From NCBI RefSeq assembly GCF_002094305.1, contig NZ_LWTX01000008.1:171133-235132 (forward strand): a stretch of 64,000 nt of DNA. The letters are read 5' to 3'. Origin of the DNA: Prescottella equi (GTDB lineage Bacteria > Actinomycetota > Actinomycetes > Mycobacteriales > Mycobacteriaceae). Position 1 is the first letter of the stretch; the number at the start of each line of letters is the position of its first letter. The notes beneath the pieces were generated by a model. The model was given only the letters and a program-made list of their open reading frames with translations, was not told where the DNA came from and did no database searches. A program made the translations under genes and the position numbers. Below, in pieces: positions 8,867 to 19,826 of the stretch.

Positions 8867-11376
8867 ACGTGGCCGGGCCTCGTCTGCGGACCCTGGCGCG
8901 CGCCAACATCCGCGCCCGACGCGGTAGCTTCGCGGCCGTGTTCGTCGCGGTGTTCTGCGCCGCGCTCCTCACGTGCGCGCTCGGCGTGCTGTTCGAATCG
9001 GGAATCCGGGGCGGCGTCGCCCCACACCGTTACGCGGGCGCCGACGTCGTGGTCGGGGCGGCGCAAGCCCTCGACGTGCGCGAGGACATCGACCAGCCGT
9101 ACGTCGAACGGGCGTTGCTGCCGGAGTCCGTCGTCGGCGAACTCGCCGCAATGCCGGGGGTCCGCGGCGCCGTCGCCGACCTCGGCGTTCCCCTCACCAC
9201 CGACGCCGGCGCACCGCTGGACGCGCACGGGTGGGCATCGAGCGTCCTCGCGCCGTACACGCTGACGTCCGGCCGGGCGCCGGTGTCGCCGGACGAGGTC
9301 GTCGTGACCGGGCCGGGCACCGTCGGTGATCGGATCACGCTGCGGCACGGTGGGATCGGCGAAGAGTACGCGGTGGTCGGCATCGCGGCGGCACCCGACG
9401 CCGAACCGGCCGACCGGCAACCGGCGGTGTTCGTGTCCGATGCCCGGATCCGCGGGCTGTGGCCGCACGGCGACCGGGTCGCCGCGGTGGGTGTGCTCGC
9501 CGACGAGGGCACCGATGCCGCCGCGCTGGCCGCCCGGGTCCGTGACCACCTGCCCGGCCTCGACGTGCGCACCTACACCGGCCCCGCTCGCGGCGACGTC
9601 GAATATCTCGACGCCGGTGCGGCCCGCAGCGAACTGATGATGCTGTCCGGATCGTTCGCGGGCCTGGCGATCCTCATCGCGATGTTCGTGGTGGCGAGCA
9701 CGCTGTCGCTGTCGATCCAGCAGCGCCGACGCGAGTTCGCGTTGCTCCGCGCGATGGGCGCCACACCGGGCCAGGTGCATCGCCTGGTCGGCAGCGAGGT
9801 GCTGCTGGTCGCCGGCGTCGCCGCGCTGCTCGGTGCGGGTCCCGGCTATGCGCTCGCACGGGTCCTCGGGGCACAGTTCGCCGAGGCCGGTGTGTTGTCG
9901 TCGGATTTCGCGCTCGCGTACAGCCCGCTCCCGGCCGTGGTCGGGGTTCTGCTGGCCGTCGTCACCGCGCGGATCGCCGCGGCGGTCGCCGCCCGACGTC
10001 CGGCCCGTCTGGATCCCACCGAGGCGCTGCGGGAGTCGGCCGTGGAGCCGTCCTCCATCGGTAAGGGCCGACTCGTCACGGGGCTCGTGTTCGGCGCAGG
10101 AGGTCTGGCCACGTCGATGCTCCCGGCAGTACTGCCCGGACAGGCCGCGCTGGCCGGCGCGGGTGCTTCCGCCGTCCTGCTGGTGATCTCGGTGGCGCTA
10201 TTGGGCCCGATGCTGGTCGGCGGCGCGGTCCGAGTGTTCGGCGGACCGCTGCGCCGCAGCGCGTCGCCCGCGCTCGTGCTGGCCGCCGCCAACTCCGGGG
10301 CCCGGGCCCGCCGTCTCGCCGCCGCCATCACCCCGCTGGCACTCGCCATCGCGATCGGCTCGGTCCAGCTGTTCACGCAGGACACCGTCGCCGCGGCCGC
10401 CGACCACCAGTCCCGCGCGGGCATCACCGCCGATCTCGTCGTCACCGCTCCCGCCGGACTGGCTCCCGACCTCGTCGACGCAATCGAAGCGGAACCCGCT
10501 GTGCGCGCGGCCAATCCGATCACCCGGACGCAGGCGTTGTTCACGACCGGTGGCGATTCGCCGTCCACCGACCCGTACCCGGTCCAGGGCATCGATCCCG
10601 CAGCGACGGACTCCACCCTCGACCTCGACGTCCGCGACGGCGACCTCGGACAGCTGCGCGAGGGCACCGTCGCCCTCAGCACCGACGCGGCATTCTCCAT
10701 GAGCGCGGGTGTGGGAGATACCGTGCCACTGCGACTCGGCGACGGCACACTCGTCACCCCCACGGTGATCGCGACGTACGGCCGCGGACTCGGCTTCGGC
10801 GACGTCACACTCCCTACCCCGCAGGTGCTGGCACACACCACCACAGGACTGACCGACATGCTCCTCGTCGCCGCCGAACCAGGCCGCGTCGACGAGGCCC
10901 GGGCCGCGATCACCGCGACGGGCGGCGTCGTGGTCTCCGATCGCGCCGAGTTCGCCGCCGCCGGGCAGGAGCAGCGCCGCACGCAGGCCTGGGTGAGCAT
11001 CGTGGCACTCGCGGTCCTGCTCGGCTACCTCGCCGTCGCGGTGGTGAACACCCTCGTACTCGCAACCGCCGAGCGAGGCCGAGAGTTCGCGCTGCTGCGA
11101 CTCGTCGGCGCGAGCAGTCGGCAGGTGCGCGGCATGATGCGCGCCGAGTCGGTGATCGTGGTGACCGTCGCGGCCGTGGTGGGATCGCTCATCGCGCTGC
11201 CCCCGCTCGCGGGTGTCGCGGCCGCGGTGTCCGGCCGTCCGATCCCGAGCGTCGACCCGCGCGTCTACGCCCTCATCCTCGGGGTGACGGTCCTGCTGGG
11301 GCTCGTCGCGATCGCGATTCCGACGCGGACCGCGATGCGCCAGGACCCGGTGACGGCGATCGGGACCCGCGAATAG
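8863..11376 (+). CDS. ABC transporter permease with two FtsX domains
   Basis: Permease of 837 residues with a membrane anchor near residues 20-45, a long extracytoplasmic region, a first FtsX domain (about 260-430, containing RRREFALLRAMGATPGQV), a second extracytoplasmic region and a second FtsX domain at the C-terminus (containing GREFALLRLVGASSRQVRGM). The duplication is typical of MacB-like exporters that export lipoproteins, antibiotics or lantibiotics. The GTG at 8863 overlaps the ATPase stop; a GTG at 8869 has better spacing from GGGGAG at 8855-8860 and may be the true start. Confidence 0.92.
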   Translation: MNVAGPRLRTLARANIRARRGSFAAVFVAVFCAALLTCALGVLFESGIRGGVAPHRYAGADVVVGAAQALDVREDIDQPYVERALLPESVVGELAAMPGVRGAVADLGVPLTTDAGAPLDAHGWASSVLAPYTLTSGRAPVSPDEVVVTGPGTVGDRITLRHGGIGEEYAVVGIAAAPDAEPADRQPAVFVSDARIRGLWPHGDRVAAVGVLADEGTDAAALAARVRDHLPGLDVRTYTGPARGDVEYLDAGAARSELMMLSGSFAGLAILIAMFVVASTLSLSIQQRRREFALLRAMGATPGQVHRLVGSEVLLVAGVAALLGAGPGYALARVLGAQFAEAGVLSSDFALAYSPLPAVVGVLLAVVTARIAAAVAARRPARLDPTEALRESAVEPSSIGKGRLVTGLVFGAGGLATSMLPAVLPGQAALAGAGASAVLLVISVALLGPMLVGGAVRVFGGPLRRSASPALVLAAANSGARARRLAAAITPLALAIAIGSVQLFTQDTVAAAADHQSRAGITADLVVTAPAGLAPDLVDAIEAEPAVRAANPITRTQALFTTGGDSPSTDPYPVQGIDPAATDSTLDLDVRDGDLGQLREGTVALSTDAAFSMSAGVGDTVPLRLGDGTLVTPTVIATYGRGLGFGDVTLPTPQVLAHTTTGLTDMLLVAAEPGRVDEARAAITATGGVVVSDRAEFAAAGQEQRRTQAWVSIVALAVLLGYLAVAVVNTLVLATAERGREFALLRLVGASSRQVRGMMRAESVIVVTVAAVVGSLIALPPLAGVAAAVSGRPIPSVDPRVYALILGVTVLLGLVAIAIPTRTAMRQDPVTAIGTRE

Positions 11377-11477
11377 GAGCGGGAACGCGCGATGGCGCGG
11401 CCGGAAAACCGCTCGCGTGGATTCCGGCCGCGCTGTTAGCTTCGACAGCGACGCCCGATCGACCGAAAGCCCGCGCC

Positions 11478-12743
11478 GTGAGTACCCCCCACCAGACGAC
11501 GAGCCGACGACTCACGCCGCTGATCCTGCTCAACGTCGCGACGCTGTTCTCGGCGACCGGCAACGGCATCGTGATCGTCGCCCTACCGTGGCTGGTGCTG
11601 GAACAGACCGGTCGCGCAACCGACGCGGCGATCGTCGCGGGCGCCGCCACGCTGCCACTGCTGCTCGCGAGCCTGTTCTCCGGCACCGTGGTCGATCGAT
11701 TCGGACGGCGGCCCACCTCGCTGGTGTCCGACGCGTTGTCCGCGCTCTCGGTGGCGGCGATTCCGATCGCCGCGGGCACGGTCGGGCTGTCCGTCCCGGT
11801 GCTCGCGGCGCTGGCCGCCCTCGGGGCGACGTTCGATCCCGCCGGCATCTCCGCTCGGGAATCGATGCTGCCTGCGGCGACGAAGGCCGCGGGCTGGCGA
11901 CTCGACCGCGTCAACAGCCTGTACGAGGCCAACTACAACGTCGCGTACCTGGTGGGGCCGGGTATCGGCGGTGTACTGATCGCGCTGGTGGGACCCGAGA
12001 GCACACTGTGGGTCACCGCGGTGTGCTTCGTCCTGTCGATCGTCACGATCGCGTTCCTCAGGCTCGAGCACTCCGGGCGACCCGATCACGAGACCCGCCC
12101 GAAGTCGATGTGGTCGGGCACGCTGGAGGGCCTGCGTTTCGTGTGGCGCGACCGCCTGCTGCGGACCCTCGCGCTCGTGGACATGGTGATCGTCGCGCTG
12201 TACATGCCGATCGAATCCGTGCTGTTTCCCAAGTACTTCACCGACCGCGGCGAACCGGCCCAGCTCGGCTGGGTGCTCATGGCGATGAGCATCGGCGGGC
12301 TCGTCGGCGCACTGTCCTACGGGGCGCTGGCGCCCTACCTCAGGCGCCGGAACCTGATGCTCGTCGCCGTCACCGGGCTCGGTCTCGCGATGATCGGCAT
12401 GGCGTTCCTGCCACCGCTGTGGGTACTGCTGGCGCTGTCCGTCGTGATCGGTCTCGTGTACGGGCCGGTGGGACCGATCGCCAACTGGGCCATGCAGACC
12501 CGCAGTCCCGAACACATGCGCGGCCGCGTCGTCGGGGTGATGACCTCCACCGCGTACGCGGCCGGGCCGCTCGGCTACCTGCTGGCGGGACCGCTCATCG
12601 ACCAGCTCGGCATCCGCACCACGTTCTTCGCACTCGCGATCCCGGTGGTCGCCGTCGCGGCGGTGTGCTTCGCGTTGCCGGTGCTGCGCGAGCTCGACGC
12701 CGACCGGAAGCCGCCGACGGTGCGGTTAGGCTCCCCGTCATGA
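11478..12743 (+). CDS. MFS transporter
   Basis: Integral membrane protein of 421 residues with about twelve hydrophobic segments. The loop between helices 2 and 3 reads SGTVVDRFGRRPTSL, the major-facilitator signature. The family is MFS_3-like (enterobactin exporter/tetracycline type), so drug or metabolite efflux is likely, but no substrate can be assigned. It begins with GTG and overlaps the DUF2470 gene by 4 bases (ATGA). Confidence 0.92.
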   Translation: MSTPHQTTSRRLTPLILLNVATLFSATGNGIVIVALPWLVLEQTGRATDAAIVAGAATLPLLLASLFSGTVVDRFGRRPTSLVSDALSALSVAAIPIAAGTVGLSVPVLAALAALGATFDPAGISARESMLPAATKAAGWRLDRVNSLYEANYNVAYLVGPGIGGVLIALVGPESTLWVTAVCFVLSIVTIAFLRLEHSGRPDHETRPKSMWSGTLEGLRFVWRDRLLRTLALVDMVIVALYMPIESVLFPKYFTDRGEPAQLGWVLMAMSIGGLVGALSYGALAPYLRRRNLMLVAVTGLGLAMIGMAFLPPLWVLLALSVVIGLVYGPVGPIANWAMQTRSPEHMRGRVVGVMTSTAYAAGPLGYLLAGPLIDQLGIRTTFFALAIPVVAVAAVCFALPVLRELDADRKPPTVRLGSPS

Positions 12744-13036
12744 CCACATTCGACGCCGCAGTCGTCACCGCCGTGACCGGCCACATGAACGGCGACCACA
12801 CCGAGGACAATCTGCTCATCGTGCGTGCCTTCGCGGATCCCGACGCCACCGCCGCCCGCATGACCGGGTTGGACGGGCGGTCCGGCGAGTGGGTCGCCGA
12901 GGTCGACGGCGTCGACCGGACGGTGCGGGTGCCGTGGCTCGGCCCCGTCACCGACCGCGCGTCGATCCGCACCGAAGTGGTCGCGCTGTACCGCGCGGCG
13001 TGCGAGAAGCTCGGAGTCGCGCCCGACGAGCACTGA
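12740..13036 (+). CDS. DUF2470 domain protein
   Basis: Protein of 98 residues with the DUF2470 pattern VTGHMNGDHTEDNLLIVRAF at its N-terminus. This domain is found alone or at the C-terminus of HugZ/HutZ-like heme-utilisation proteins, where a conserved His contacts heme. The ATG overlaps the MFS stop (ATGA), so the two are cotranscribed. A link to heme or flavin handling is suggested by the family only. Confidence 0.85.
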   Translation: MTTFDAAVVTAVTGHMNGDHTEDNLLIVRAFADPDATAARMTGLDGRSGEWVAEVDGVDRTVRVPWLGPVTDRASIRTEVVALYRAACEKLGVAPDEH

Positions 13037-13066
13037 CCGGCCCCCGGCGGTATGGTCCGTTCGCCT

Positions 13067-13080
13067 GCAACGATCGTTGC
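13067..13080. promoter_or_regulatory. Perfect 14-bp palindrome upstream of nitroreductase
   Basis: GCAACGATCGTTGC is a perfect inverted repeat 24 bases upstream of the nitroreductase GTG. It is the right size and place for a TetR-type operator. It resembles the 15-mer found at 39030 (11 of 15 positions). Confidence 0.5.
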
Positions 13081-13104
13081 GGACGGACGAAAGGACTGCG
13101 TCTC

Positions 13105-13732
13105 GTGGATCTCGAAACTGCCCTCACCACCACCCGCACGGTCCGCAAGCGCCTCGACTTCTCCCGCCCCGTGCCGCGTGAGGTGATCGACGAGTGCCTC
13201 CGACTGGCCCTGCAGGCACCCAACGGCTCCAATCGCCAACTGTGGCACTGGGTGATCGTCGACGATCCTGCGGTGCGCGCGCACGTCGCCGATCTGTACC
13301 GCGAGGGTCTGGCCGACGCGATGGGTCGGACGAACATGCGCAATCCCGATCCCGCCCAGTCCGGTCGGATCCGGCCGTCCGTCGAATACCTCGGCGAACA
13401 TCTGCACGAGGTCCCAGCCCTCGCCATCCCGGTGCTGAAGGACGATGCCCGCGGCATGGAGGTCTTCATGCAGGCCAGCCGGTGGGGCTCCGTGATCCCC
13501 GCGGTGTGGAGTTTCATGCTCGCGTTGCGGGCCCGCGGGCTCGGCTCGGCATGGACGACCGTGCACCTGCTCCGCGAGCGCCGGATGGCGGATCTGCTCG
13601 GAATCCCGGACGGCTACACACAGGTGGGACTCTTTCCCGTGGCATACACACTCGGCACCGACTTCAAGCCCGCGTCGCGCCGACCGGTGGACGAGGTGCG
13701 CAGTTGGAATCGCTTCGAGGCGCCCCAATCTG

Positions 13733-13740
<8 letters not shown>
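13105..13740 (+). CDS. Nitroreductase family protein
   Basis: FMN-dependent oxidoreductase of 211 residues. The N-terminus has TTTRTVRKRLDF, matching the basic FMN-phosphate-binding motif of the family, followed by LQAPNGSNRQLWHW (the Ser/Asn residues contact FMN). The C-terminal part GLGSAWTT and the LLGIPDGY turn are also typical. The start is a GTG preceded by GAAAGGA. The substrate is unknown. Its last 8 bases overlap the end of the convergent esterase gene. Confidence 0.9.
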
Positions 13741-15301
<1,561 letters not shown>

Positions 15302-15397
15302 CGCGCGGCCCTCCTCACCGCCGGCAGGCCATCGACCGGGGCTGCCGACCGATTGCCAAGGTACCAATCCTGCGGTGCTAAGGTCGGCTCGTTCACT

Positions 15398-15475
15398 GAC
15401 ACGGGGTGCTCCGCACGGGCGGGGCTGAGATCACACCCGGGAACCTGCATCAGGTAATGCTGACGAAGGGATGTC
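15398..15475 (+). promoter_or_regulatory. TPP riboswitch (THI element)
   Basis: The conserved thiamine pyrophosphate aptamer elements appear in order: ACGGGGTGC, then GGGCTGAGATCACACCC, then GAACCTG and CAGGTAATGCTGACGAAGGGA. GACA at the 5' end can pair with TGTC at the 3' end to close P1. The start codon of tenA is 7 bases downstream of the element, so ligand binding would occlude the ribosome-binding site and reduce translation. Confidence 0.95.
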
Positions 15476-15481
15476 AAGGCG

Positions 15482-16210
15482 ATGACTACGCCTGTCCATG
15501 ACACAACTGTCCACTCCGCCGCCGACGGCGCGCGGTTCACCGATCTGCTGTGGGACCGCACCGCGGTGCTGCGTGCCGCGATCGACGACATGGAGTTCCT
15601 GCGCCGACTCGGTGACGGCACACTGCCGCTCGACGTGTTCCGCACGTACATCGAGCAGGACTCGCTGTACCTCGCCGAGTACGCCAAAGCCCTGGCGCTC
15701 CTGGCGGTCAAGGCACCGGATCCGCAGACCGCCGCCTTCTGGGCGACGTCGGCGGCGACCGCCGCCGTCGTCGAGACGGAACTGCACGAGGGCCTGCTGA
15801 GCAGCGGGGTACTGCCCCGGGCGGCGACCGCGGCCGAGCACTCGCAGGCCTGCCTGGGATACGTGTCGTACCTGACCGCGACCGCATCCACGGAGTCGTA
15901 CCCGGTGGCGGCCGCGGCGGTCCTGCCGTGCTTCTGGATCTACGCCGAGGTGGGACGACGCCTGGCCGCCGACGCGCACGAGGTGCTCGCCGCCGACCCC
16001 TCGCACCCCTACGCGCAGTGGGTCACCACGTACGACGACCCGGCCTTCCACGAGTCCGTGGCGACCGCCCGGCGCCTCGTCGACGCGGCCGCGGACGCCG
16101 CGACCGCCGAACAGCGCGAGGCGATGATCCGCACGTTCGTCGTCGCGACGCGGTACGAATTCATGTTCTGGGACACCGCCCTGAACCCGCAGCCCTGGCC
16201 CGCGTCGTGA
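15482..16210 (+). CDS. tenA: TenA family aminopyrimidine aminohydrolase (thiaminase II)
   Basis: Enzyme of 242 residues that would hydrolyse aminopyrimidine breakdown products of thiamine to HMP for salvage. Conserved TenA features are TYIEQDSLYL (about 56-65, substrate-binding Asp), LPCFWIYAEVG (about 148-158, holding the candidate nucleophile Cys150) and RYEFMFWD near the C-terminus. It directly follows the TPP riboswitch and its stop overlaps the start of the pyrimidine-binding protein gene (GTGA), making it the first gene of a four-gene thiamine salvage operon. Confidence 0.93.
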   Translation: MTTPVHDTTVHSAADGARFTDLLWDRTAVLRAAIDDMEFLRRLGDGTLPLDVFRTYIEQDSLYLAEYAKALALLAVKAPDPQTAAFWATSAATAAVVETELHEGLLSSGVLPRAATAAEHSQACLGYVSYLTATASTESYPVAAAAVLPCFWIYAEVGRRLAADAHEVLAADPSHPYAQWVTTYDDPAFHESVATARRLVDAAADAATAEQREAMIRTFVVATRYEFMFWDTALNPQPWPAS

Positions 16211-17235
16211 CGTCGATGTCGCGGCTGCGCCGCGTCCTGGCCACGTCGGCGATCGTCGCGTCCGCGATGAGCATCCTCACCGGGTGCGCGAGCTCCGACG
16301 ATTCCGGCGACACCATCCGGTTCGCACTCGACTGGACTCCGAACACCAACCACACCGGACTGTACGTCGCGCTGCAGGAGGGCTACTTCGCGGACGCGGG
16401 CCTGAACGTCGAAGTGCTGCCGTACAACAACACCTCGCCCGACACCCTCGTCGACGCCGGCAACGCCGAATTCGGTACCAGTTTCCAGGGTTCGGCCACG
16501 TTCTCCCGCGCCGCCGGTGCGCAGACCGTGTCGGTCCTGGCGCCGCTGCAGCACCGGGCCACCGGCATCGGGGTCCGAGCGGACCGCGCCGACCTCGCGA
16601 GCCCGAGGGATCTCGACGGCAAGACGTACGCCGGCTTCGGCGACCCGGGCGAGCGGGAGACGCTGCGCCAGGTGATCCGGAACGACGGCGGCACAGGCGA
16701 CTTCGAGACCGTCGTGCTCGGGACCTCCGCGTACGAAGCCGTATACGGCGGGCAGGCCGACTTCACGGTGTCGTACTTCGCGTGGGAGGGCGTCGAGGCG
16801 GCGCGCCGCGGCACCCCGATGCGCTACTTCCACTACACCGACTTCGGGTTCCCCGACGCCTACGCGATCGTCGTGAACGGCAACGAGAAGTGGCTCGCCG
16901 AACACCCCGAGCAGGCCCGCAAGTTCGTGCAGGCACTCCAGCGCGGCTACCAGGTGGCCGCCGACGATCCGGACCGCGGCGCGAAGGCCCTCATCGACGC
17001 GAACCCGGGGGTCTTCAGCGACGAGGAGTTGGTGGTCGAGAGCCAGCGGATGCTGGCGGCCGACTACATGAAGGACGCATCCGGCCGGGTCGGAACTCAG
17101 ACGCGGGAGCAGTGGGCCGGGTACTCGGGATTCCTGTACGAACACGGACTGCTCGCCGGCCCCGACGGCAAACCACTGACGGCGGAACCGGATTGGTCGA
17201 CGTACTTCACCGATGAGTATCTCGCGACCCCGTAA
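16207..17235 (+). CDS. thiY: ABC substrate-binding lipoprotein for thiamine pyrimidine precursor
   Basis: Secreted lipoprotein of 342 residues. The signal peptide ends in a lipobox ILTGC, with Cys at about residue 23. The mature protein begins RFALDWTPNTNHTGLYVALQ, the signature of the NMT1/THI5-like family, which binds formylaminopyrimidine or HMP-like compounds. The GTG at 16207 overlaps the tenA stop; an ATG three codons later is an alternative. Riboswitch context supports thiamine-precursor uptake. Confidence 0.92.
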   Translation: MTSMSRLRRVLATSAIVASAMSILTGCASSDDSGDTIRFALDWTPNTNHTGLYVALQEGYFADAGLNVEVLPYNNTSPDTLVDAGNAEFGTSFQGSATFSRAAGAQTVSVLAPLQHRATGIGVRADRADLASPRDLDGKTYAGFGDPGERETLRQVIRNDGGTGDFETVVLGTSAYEAVYGGQADFTVSYFAWEGVEAARRGTPMRYFHYTDFGFPDAYAIVVNGNEKWLAEHPEQARKFVQALQRGYQVAADDPDRGAKALIDANPGVFSDEELVVESQRMLAADYMKDASGRVGTQTREQWAGYSGFLYEHGLLAGPDGKPLTAEPDWSTYFTDEYLATP

Positions 17236-18028
17236 GCGCGACGCGACGACCACCGCCGGTCCGGTTCGCCGGCTACTTCCGGCGGTGGTGGTCGCACTCG
17301 CGCTCGTCGCGGCGTGGCAGGTCTACGTGACGATCAGCGGGATCCGCCCTCAGGTGCTGCCGTCGCCGGGCCGTGTGCTCGAGCAGGGCTGGGCCCACCG
17401 CGACGACATCGCCGTGCACGCCTGGGCGACGCTGCAGGTGACGCTGATCGGGTTCGCGGTCTCGTTGGTCGTGGCGTGGGCGCTCGCGGTCCTGGTCGAC
17501 TTCTCGCCCTGGCTGCGAAGGGCTTTCGTGCCACTGTTCGTGGTGTCGCAGACTCTGCCGATCATCGCGATCGCGCCGCTGATGATCATCTGGTTCGGCT
17601 TCGGCCTGCTGCCCAAGGTCCTGGTCATCGCGCTCGCGACGTTCTTCCCGATGGCGATCGGGCTCGTCGAGGGGTTCGCCTCGGCCGATCGCGAGGCCGG
17701 CGCGCTGCTGCGCAGCATGGGCGCGTCGAAGTGGCAGCAGTTCCGGTACGTGCGGTTGCCGTCCGCCCTCCCCCGGTTCTTCACGGCGCTGCGCATCGGC
17801 GTCACCTACGCGGTCGTCGGCGCCGTGTTCGCCGAGTATGTCGGCGCGAGTTCCGGACTCGGCATCTACATGAGCGTGCAGAAGAACTCGTTCCGCACCG
17901 ACCTGGTCCTCGCGGCCGTCCTGGTGACCGCGACCATCAGTGTCGCCCTGTACCTGTGCACGTTCGCGATCGAACGGGTCGTCGCGCCGTGGATCCAGCA
18001 ACCCGGGCGGGAGGAACGTCGTGGCTGA
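17213..18028 (+). CDS. thiX: ABC transporter permease, thiamine precursor uptake
   Basis: Inner-membrane permease of 271 residues with about six helices. The EAA-type cytoplasmic loop is at EGFASADREAGALLRSMGASKWQQFRYVRLP (about residues 158-188). It overlaps thiY by 23 bases and thiZ by 8, so expression is tightly coupled. The family is the NitT/TauT-type BPD_transp_1 permease; the substrate follows from the operon. Confidence 0.92.
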   Translation: MSISRPRKRDATTTAGPVRRLLPAVVVALALVAAWQVYVTISGIRPQVLPSPGRVLEQGWAHRDDIAVHAWATLQVTLIGFAVSLVVAWALAVLVDFSPWLRRAFVPLFVVSQTLPIIAIAPLMIIWFGFGLLPKVLVIALATFFPMAIGLVEGFASADREAGALLRSMGASKWQQFRYVRLPSALPRFFTALRIGVTYAVVGAVFAEYVGASSGLGIYMSVQKNSFRTDLVLAAVLVTATISVALYLCTFAIERVVAPWIQQPGREERRG

Positions 18029-18782
18029 GGTCCCCGTCGTCGAGCTGGCGACCGTCACCAAGTCGTTCGGCACCAGGCGGGTGCTCGACGGCATCGACCT
18101 CGCCGTACGGCAGGGCGAGTTCGTCTCGGTGATCGGCCCCAGTGGTTGCGGCAAGAGCACTGTGTTCGGGATCGTCGCAGGTCTCGACTCCCCCGATTCG
18201 GGATCGGTGTCCGCACCCACGTGCGCGCACATGCCGCAGAAGGATCTGCTGTTTCCGTGGCGCTCCGTGCTGGAGAACACGGCGCTCGGACTCGAGGTCC
18301 AGCGGCTCCCGAAGAAGCAGGCCCGCGCCCGCGCCGCCGAGCTGTTCCCGAGGTTCGGGCTCGCGGGCTTCGAGGACGCCCGGCCACACCAGCTGTCGGG
18401 CGGGATGCGGCAGCGCGCGGCGTTGCTGCGTACGGTCGTCCAGGACCGCTCGGTCCTGCTGCTCGACGAGCCGTTCGGCGCACTGGACTCGCTCACCCGC
18501 ACCGAGATGCAGACCTGGCTGCAGGACGTCTGGCAGCAGTATCGCTGGACCGTCCTGATGATCACGCACGACGTGCGCGAGGCGGTGTTCCTGTCGGACC
18601 GGGTGATCGTGCTGTCCGCGCGCCCCGCGACCGTGCGCCGAGAGGTGGTCGTCGACCTGCCGCGGCCGCGGGAACTGCCGATCGTGACGTCGCCGGAGTT
18701 CGCGGCCGTCGAACGCGAACTCATCGAGGTCCTGCACGAGGAATCCCGGCGGGCGCTGGCCGAGCAGGAGGCCGTCGACTGA
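18021..18782 (+). CDS. thiZ: ABC transporter ATP-binding protein, thiamine precursor uptake
   Basis: ATPase of 253 residues. It shows Walker A GPSGCGKST, the signature LSGGMRQRAALLRT and Walker B LLLDEPFGALD. GTG 18021 has GGGAGGAAC just upstream and overlaps the permease stop. It completes a TPP-controlled tenA-thiYXZ operon. Confidence 0.92.
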   Translation: MAEVPVVELATVTKSFGTRRVLDGIDLAVRQGEFVSVIGPSGCGKSTVFGIVAGLDSPDSGSVSAPTCAHMPQKDLLFPWRSVLENTALGLEVQRLPKKQARARAAELFPRFGLAGFEDARPHQLSGGMRQRAALLRTVVQDRSVLLLDEPFGALDSLTRTEMQTWLQDVWQQYRWTVLMITHDVREAVFLSDRVIVLSARPATVRREVVVDLPRPRELPIVTSPEFAAVERELIEVLHEESRRALAEQEAVD

Positions 18783-19003
18783 TCCGGTACCGGACGGTCG
18801 CCACTCTCGAATCCGCGAAATCGTTTCCTACACAAGGGAACTGGTCGGTTCATGCGCGTTTGAGACAAAGCTTGCAGAACTCTCGACGGATCGAGACTTC
18901 CTCGTTACGCTTCCGTTATGGCGCACGGATGAGGCCGATCGCCTCCCTCGCCGGTTCTCACCTCCATAACCCGGGTGCCGCCCACCCGACAGGGAAGTTC
19001 ACG

Positions 19004-19726
19004 ATGACGAAACGCGTTCTGCTCACCGCCCTCGCCGCATGCGCTGCGCTCGCCCCAGCGTTCGCCCCCGCCGCGGCGGCGGCAACCGACACGGCAACAG
19101 CCGACACGGCAACGGCTACCGGCACGGTGTCGAACGGCATCGGATGGACGGCGAAGCCGGACGCCGGCCCGTCGAATCCGATGCAGAACCAGGAGTACTG
19201 CACCCTCGGCGTCGTCGGCACCGACGCCCTGGGCCACAAGATCGCCATCTCGGCGGGGCACTGCGTCTCCGCGGCCGCAGGTGGCGCCGCCGATTTCCCG
19301 GACGGCTCCACGGTGTACCGCTTCGGGCCGTCCGGCACCGGCGATCCGATCGGAACCGTCGCCTACCGCGACCCACGGATCGACTACGTGGTGATCGAGC
19401 TGAATCCCGACGCGGTGCTCTCGTCGGACGGGCCGGAGGCGCGGATCGACAGCCTCGGGCCGGCGCATCCGGACGGCATGCTGTGCAAGGCCGGCGTGCG
19501 GACGGGTCTGACCTGCGGACCTATCTACGGCCAGGAAGCACAGCGGATCAGTTCGTTCGTCACCGCGAACGGCGGCGATTCCGGCGGCCCCGCGTTCGTC
19601 AACGGTTCACAGCTCGTGGGCATGACCCGGGCCCCGTTCGAGTTCGTCGACATCGCCGCGGTTCTGGGTGGTATCGAGGCCCAGTCGAACCCGGTCGGCA
19701 AGGGATTCACCGTGACGGACAGCTGA
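19004..19726 (+). CDS. Secreted trypsin-like serine protease (S1 family)
   Basis: Exported protein of 240 residues. A Sec signal peptide covers about residues 1-28 (ending APAAAAA), followed by a Thr/Ala-rich stretch. The catalytic triad is His86 (ISAGHC), Asp127 (RIDYVVIEL) and Ser193 (NGGDSGGP). Cys66/Cys87 and Cys161/Cys171 are placed to form disulphides. The 221-base upstream region contains a clear AGGGAAG ribosome-binding site but no promoter I can name. No immunity or processing partner lies next to it. Confidence 0.9.
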   Translation: MTKRVLLTALAACAALAPAFAPAAAAATDTATADTATATGTVSNGIGWTAKPDAGPSNPMQNQEYCTLGVVGTDALGHKIAISAGHCVSAAAGGAADFPDGSTVYRFGPSGTGDPIGTVAYRDPRIDYVVIELNPDAVLSSDGPEARIDSLGPAHPDGMLCKAGVRTGLTCGPIYGQEAQRISSFVTANGGDSGGPAFVNGSQLVGMTRAPFEFVDIAAVLGGIEAQSNPVGKGFTVTDS

Positions 19727-19764
19727 GCCGACGGACAGCTGAGCCGCCGGACGATCGACAGCCG

Positions 19765-19825
19765 CCGAAACGCCACGCGCCCCGCCGCCGGGAAACCGGC
19801 AGCGGGGCGCGTGAGTGCGTTTCGG
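19765..19825. terminator. Bidirectional hairpin terminator
   Basis: Nested inverted repeats: CCGAAACGC (19765-19773) pairs with GCGTTTCGG (19817-19825), and ACGCGCCCCGC (19775-19785) pairs with GCGGGGCGCGT (19802-19812), around a GAAA-containing loop. It lies between the convergent protease and kstD genes and can serve both. Confidence 0.75.
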
Positions 19826-19826
19826 C

